Positions 61,629-64,000 of a DNA stretch of 64,000 nt are shown here, in pieces; the stretch's first letter is position 1, and each line of letters opens with the position of its first letter. This DNA comes from an uncultured Duncaniella sp. (GTDB lineage: Bacteria > Bacteroidota > Bacteroidia > Bacteroidales > Muribaculaceae). Under the pieces are notes generated by a model that did not search any database, was not told where the DNA came from, and worked only from the letters and a program-made list of their open reading frames with translations. The position numbers and the translations under genes were made by a program. Where the stretch lies: NCBI GenBank assembly GCA_910589485.1, contig CAJUSW010000001.1:402970-466969 (forward strand), in the 5' to 3' direction.

Positions 61629-63251
61629 ATGAAAAGTGAACTAATCGTCGACGTCCAGCCCACCGAGGTCTCAATAGCCTTGCTGGAGGATTCGCGCCTC
61701 GTATCATTGCAGAAGGAGGCGCGAAACATTGCCTACGCGGTCGGCGACATATACCTGGCTAAAGTGAAAAAGCTGATGCCGGGTCTGAACGCCGCCTTCG
61801 TCAACGTTGGCTACGAGAAGGACGCTTTTCTTCATTACCTGGATCTTGGTTCGCAATTCTCTACCTACTCGGCGTTTCTGAAGAACGTTCTGGTCGACCA
61901 TAAGGCCGACGCATCGGTATCGAAAATGAAACGCCTCCCCGACATCGACAAGCACGGCACTATCCCAAATGTGCTCCAGCCCGGACAGGAACTGCTGGTG
62001 CAGATAGTGAAAGAGCCGATCTCATCGAAAGGTCCGCGCCTGACCACAGAAATCACCTTTACCGGCCGATACATGGTGCTGATACCATTCGGCGACAAAA
62101 TATCGGTTTCAACTAAAATCAAGACCACGGAGGAGAAACTGCGTCTGCGACAGCTGATCGACAGTATCCGCCCCAAAAACTTCGGCATTATCATACGCAC
62201 TTCGGCCGAAGGAAAAAGCGTGAGGGACCTCCACCACGAGCTGCGCACACTGCTGCGCTGCTGGGAGGAAACCGTGGCCAAAGCCAGGACAGCAACCGCC
62301 CCGGCCCTCATATTCGAGGAAGAAAGCCGCATCGTGGGAATGTTGCGCGACGTGTTCAGCCCCACCTTCGAGAGCATCCATGTCAACGATAAGGAGACAT
62401 TCAGCCAGATAGCCAAATACGTGGAACTGATCTCGCCCGAGAGCAAGGACATCGTGAAGCTATACGAGAGCGACGTCCCCATCTTTGACCACTTCAACAT
62501 CACACGGCAGATCAAGTCGTCGTTTGGCAAAACGGTGTCGTTCAAATCGGGCGCCTACGTGATCATCGAGCACACCGAGGCTCTCCACGTAATCGACGTA
62601 AACTCGGGCAACCGATCCAAGGCCGCCCCCGACCAGGAGAGCAACGCTCTGGAGGTAAACCTCAGGGCTGCCGACGAGATAGCACGCCAATTGCGCCTGC
62701 GCGACATGGGCGGCATCATCGTGGTCGACTTCATCGACATGAACAAGGCCGAGAACCGCCAGAAGCTCTACGAGCACATGCGCGAGGTCATGGCCAACGA
62801 CCGTGCCCGTCACAACATCCTGCCTCTGAGCAAATTCGGCCTCATGCAGATCACACGCCAGCGAGTGCGCCCGGCCCTTGACATCATCACAAGCGAGGAT
62901 TGTCCCTCATGCCACGGCAAGGGGGAAGTGCAGCCGTCGCTCCTGTTCACCGACACTCTCCACGAGAAACTCGACTATCTGGTGAACACTCTCAAGGTCA
63001 AGGATTTCATCCTATATGTGCACCCATATGTGGCCGCCTACCTAAAGAAAGGTTTTCCCTCGCTCTACCGCAAGTGGCAATGGGAATTCGGATTCAAATT
63101 CCGCGTAGTCCCCGACGAGTCACTCGCTTATCTGCAGTACCGCGTGATTGACAACGAGCGCAACGAGATAGACCTTAAAGAAGAAAAGGACATTGCCTCA
63201 TCGGCGTCCAAATCCAAAGCAAGAACCAAGAACCGAAACAAGGAAGAATAG
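61629..63251 (+). CDS. rng: Ribonuclease G/E family endoribonuclease
   Basis: The 540-residue protein has the RNase E/G catalytic architecture: an S1 domain (residues 38-140, GDIYLAKVKKLMPGLNAAFVNVGYEKDAFLHY in part), RNase H-like and DNase I-like subdomains with catalytic Asp in HVIDVNSGN and IVVDFIDM, and the Zn-link CPSCHGKG (near residue 425). It processes rRNA and degrades mRNA. The C-terminal scaffold of E. coli RNase E is absent. Preceded by a strongly structured leader. Confidence 0.93.
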   Translation: MKSELIVDVQPTEVSIALLEDSRLVSLQKEARNIAYAVGDIYLAKVKKLMPGLNAAFVNVGYEKDAFLHYLDLGSQFSTYSAFLKNVLVDHKADASVSKMKRLPDIDKHGTIPNVLQPGQELLVQIVKEPISSKGPRLTTEITFTGRYMVLIPFGDKISVSTKIKTTEEKLRLRQLIDSIRPKNFGIIIRTSAEGKSVRDLHHELRTLLRCWEETVAKARTATAPALIFEEESRIVGMLRDVFSPTFESIHVNDKETFSQIAKYVELISPESKDIVKLYESDVPIFDHFNITRQIKSSFGKTVSFKSGAYVIIEHTEALHVIDVNSGNRSKAAPDQESNALEVNLRAADEIARQLRLRDMGGIIVVDFIDMNKAENRQKLYEHMREVMANDRARHNILPLSKFGLMQITRQRVRPALDIITSEDCPSCHGKGEVQPSLLFTDTLHEKLDYLVNTLKVKDFILYVHPYVAAYLKKGFPSLYRKWQWEFGFKFRVVPDESLAYLQYRVIDNERNEIDLKEEKDIASSASKSKARTKNRNKEE

Positions 63252-63302
63252 CGATTCTCCTGTCTCATAGACCCAACAAGTCTTTTAACCCCCTATAGAT
63301 AC

Positions 63303-63344
63303 AGTCGCCCGCCCACTTTCACAGTGTCGCGGGTGACTATTTTT
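63303..63344 (+). terminator. Terminator of rng
   Basis: AGTCGCCCGC (63303-63312) pairs with GCGGGTGACT (63329-63338, one G-T pair) around a 16-nt loop, followed by a T-run. Confidence 0.8.
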
Positions 63345-63453
63345 CTATCCCGGCATAAACGGCAACCTGGGCTTGGACCGCCCCCCGTGAGAACTTTACT
63401 GTAGCCCGTGGCGTTGTAAGGTCAGCGACCCAACGCATAAAAACACAATGATC

Positions 63454-64000
63454 ATGAAACAGGAAATAAGCACCCGCACAATCATCGCCCCTCAACCGGT
63501 GTTGATTGTGGCTACGTATGACGAGAACGGAGTACCCGATGCCATGAACGTGGCATGGGGCGGACAGAGCTGGAGCAACGAGGTGGCCCTGAACATCTCG
63601 AGCAACCACCAGACCACCGAGAACCTGCGCAAGCAGAAAGCATTCACCCTCAGCATCGGTACAGCCGACACGCTCAAGGAGTCGGACTATTTCGGCATAG
63701 TGACAGGCAAGAAAGTCAGCAAGGTTGAACACCTGGGCATAAAGTACACACGTGGCGAAAAGGTCAACGCTCCTATACTCGAACCGTTCCCCCTGAACAT
63801 GGAATGTGAGGTGGAATCCATAACCGATAATGGCGACGAGGGTGTACGCGTAGTGGCCAGAATAGTCAGGACCGTGGCCGACCGGTCGATACTCGATGCC
63901 GACGGCAAGGTAGACTATTCACGCCTCAACCCCATCATGTATGATTCGGAGACCCTCTCCTATTACACCCTCGGCCAGCGCATCGGACACGCGTTCCACG
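63454..64000 (+). CDS. Flavin reductase family protein (cut by window edge)
   Basis: The first 182 residues are present. They match the split-barrel flavin-reductase fold that binds FMN: an N-terminal IIAPQPVLIVATYDENGVPDAM, then NVAWGGQ, and SSNHQTTENL. Most family members reduce FMN with NAD(P)H or act on other flavin substrates. ATG at 63454 is used; an in-frame ATG two codons upstream (63448) is possible. The reading frame is still open at 64000. Confidence 0.85.
   Translation, partial: MKQEISTRTIIAPQPVLIVATYDENGVPDAMNVAWGGQSWSNEVALNISSNHQTTENLRKQKAFTLSIGTADTLKESDYFGIVTGKKVSKVEHLGIKYTRGEKVNAPILEPFPLNMECEVESITDNGDEGVRVVARIVRTVADRSILDADGKVDYSRLNPIMYDSETLSYYTLGQRIGHAFH

Noticed and set aside
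1..64000. tRNA, rRNA or CRISPR array
   Set aside because: The gaps between genes were read for tRNA cloverleaf ends, rRNA segments and regularly spaced repeats; none was seen.

Overview
The window reads as chromosomal DNA of a Bacteroidales bacterium, most likely Muribaculaceae or a close relative. Evidence: many promoters of the Bacteroidetes type (TTTG, 19-20 bp, TAnnTTTG); almost no Shine-Dalgarno sites; lineage-typical families (NigD-like lipoprotein, DUF4301, Porin_10-type porin, DUF2339, a 29-residue COX24-like basic protein); and a G+C level that looks higher than that of Bacteroides. No rRNA, tRNA, CRISPR array or complete prophage was seen. Most of the window is core genome with small accessory insertions.

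Layout. 1-1060: NigD-like lipoprotein followed by an ECF sigma factor cut by the left edge. 1147-9200: one long leftward operon from a promoter near 9166-9197 to a terminator at 1147-1188, ftsY-rimO-menF-SGNH-SGNH-MBOAT, joining housekeeping genes to a probable cell-surface O-acyl-transfer module. 9247-15077: DUF2339 membrane protein, secreted thioredoxin, S4 protein, pth and rplY, all leftward. 15410-20204: DUF4301, GNAT, engB and an orphan tyrosine recombinase, rightward. 20352-23142: secreted leucine-rich-repeat protein and dnaB, leftward. 23213-23398: a MITE-like element in the ispE leader. 23412-28196: ispE, grpE-dnaJ (behind a good sigma-54-type promoter) and a U32 peptidase/RlhA-like gene. 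28190-34431: solute-binding protein, porin, znuA-znuC without a permease, DcaP-like porin.

34601-36197: ECF sigma / anti-sigma-like / secreted-protein module with an ECF-type promoter upstream. 36549-41317: glycogen operon (debranching enzyme, GT4 glycogen synthase, GH57 enzyme). 41464-46193: SprT-like protein, a 1106-residue protein of unknown function with a C-terminal AlbA_2 (Schlafen-type) domain, and a small membrane protein whose perfect promoter implies a leaderless mRNA. 46333-50693: MscS/YbdG-type channel, lrgB-lrgA, EamA transporter, metX. 50903-51157: a small conserved ORF and a decayed GNAT toxin-like gene. 51255-53790: two glycosyltransferases and a DUF6291-like protein. 54137-56096: zinc-ribbon membrane protein and pyruvate kinase. 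56266-56902: AT-rich HepT/MntA toxin-antitoxin pair. 57175-64000: guaA, kdsC-like phosphatase, yhhQ, yjjG, HU, COX24-like protein, RNase G behind a strongly structured leader, and a flavin reductase cut by the right edge.

No single locus is an obviously new multi-gene system. The best candidates for undescribed biology are the 1106-residue AlbA_2 protein, the MITE-like element, the structured rng leader, the leaderless promoter at 46193, the decayed small-ORF/GNAT locus, and the acyl-transfer module inside the ftsY operon.
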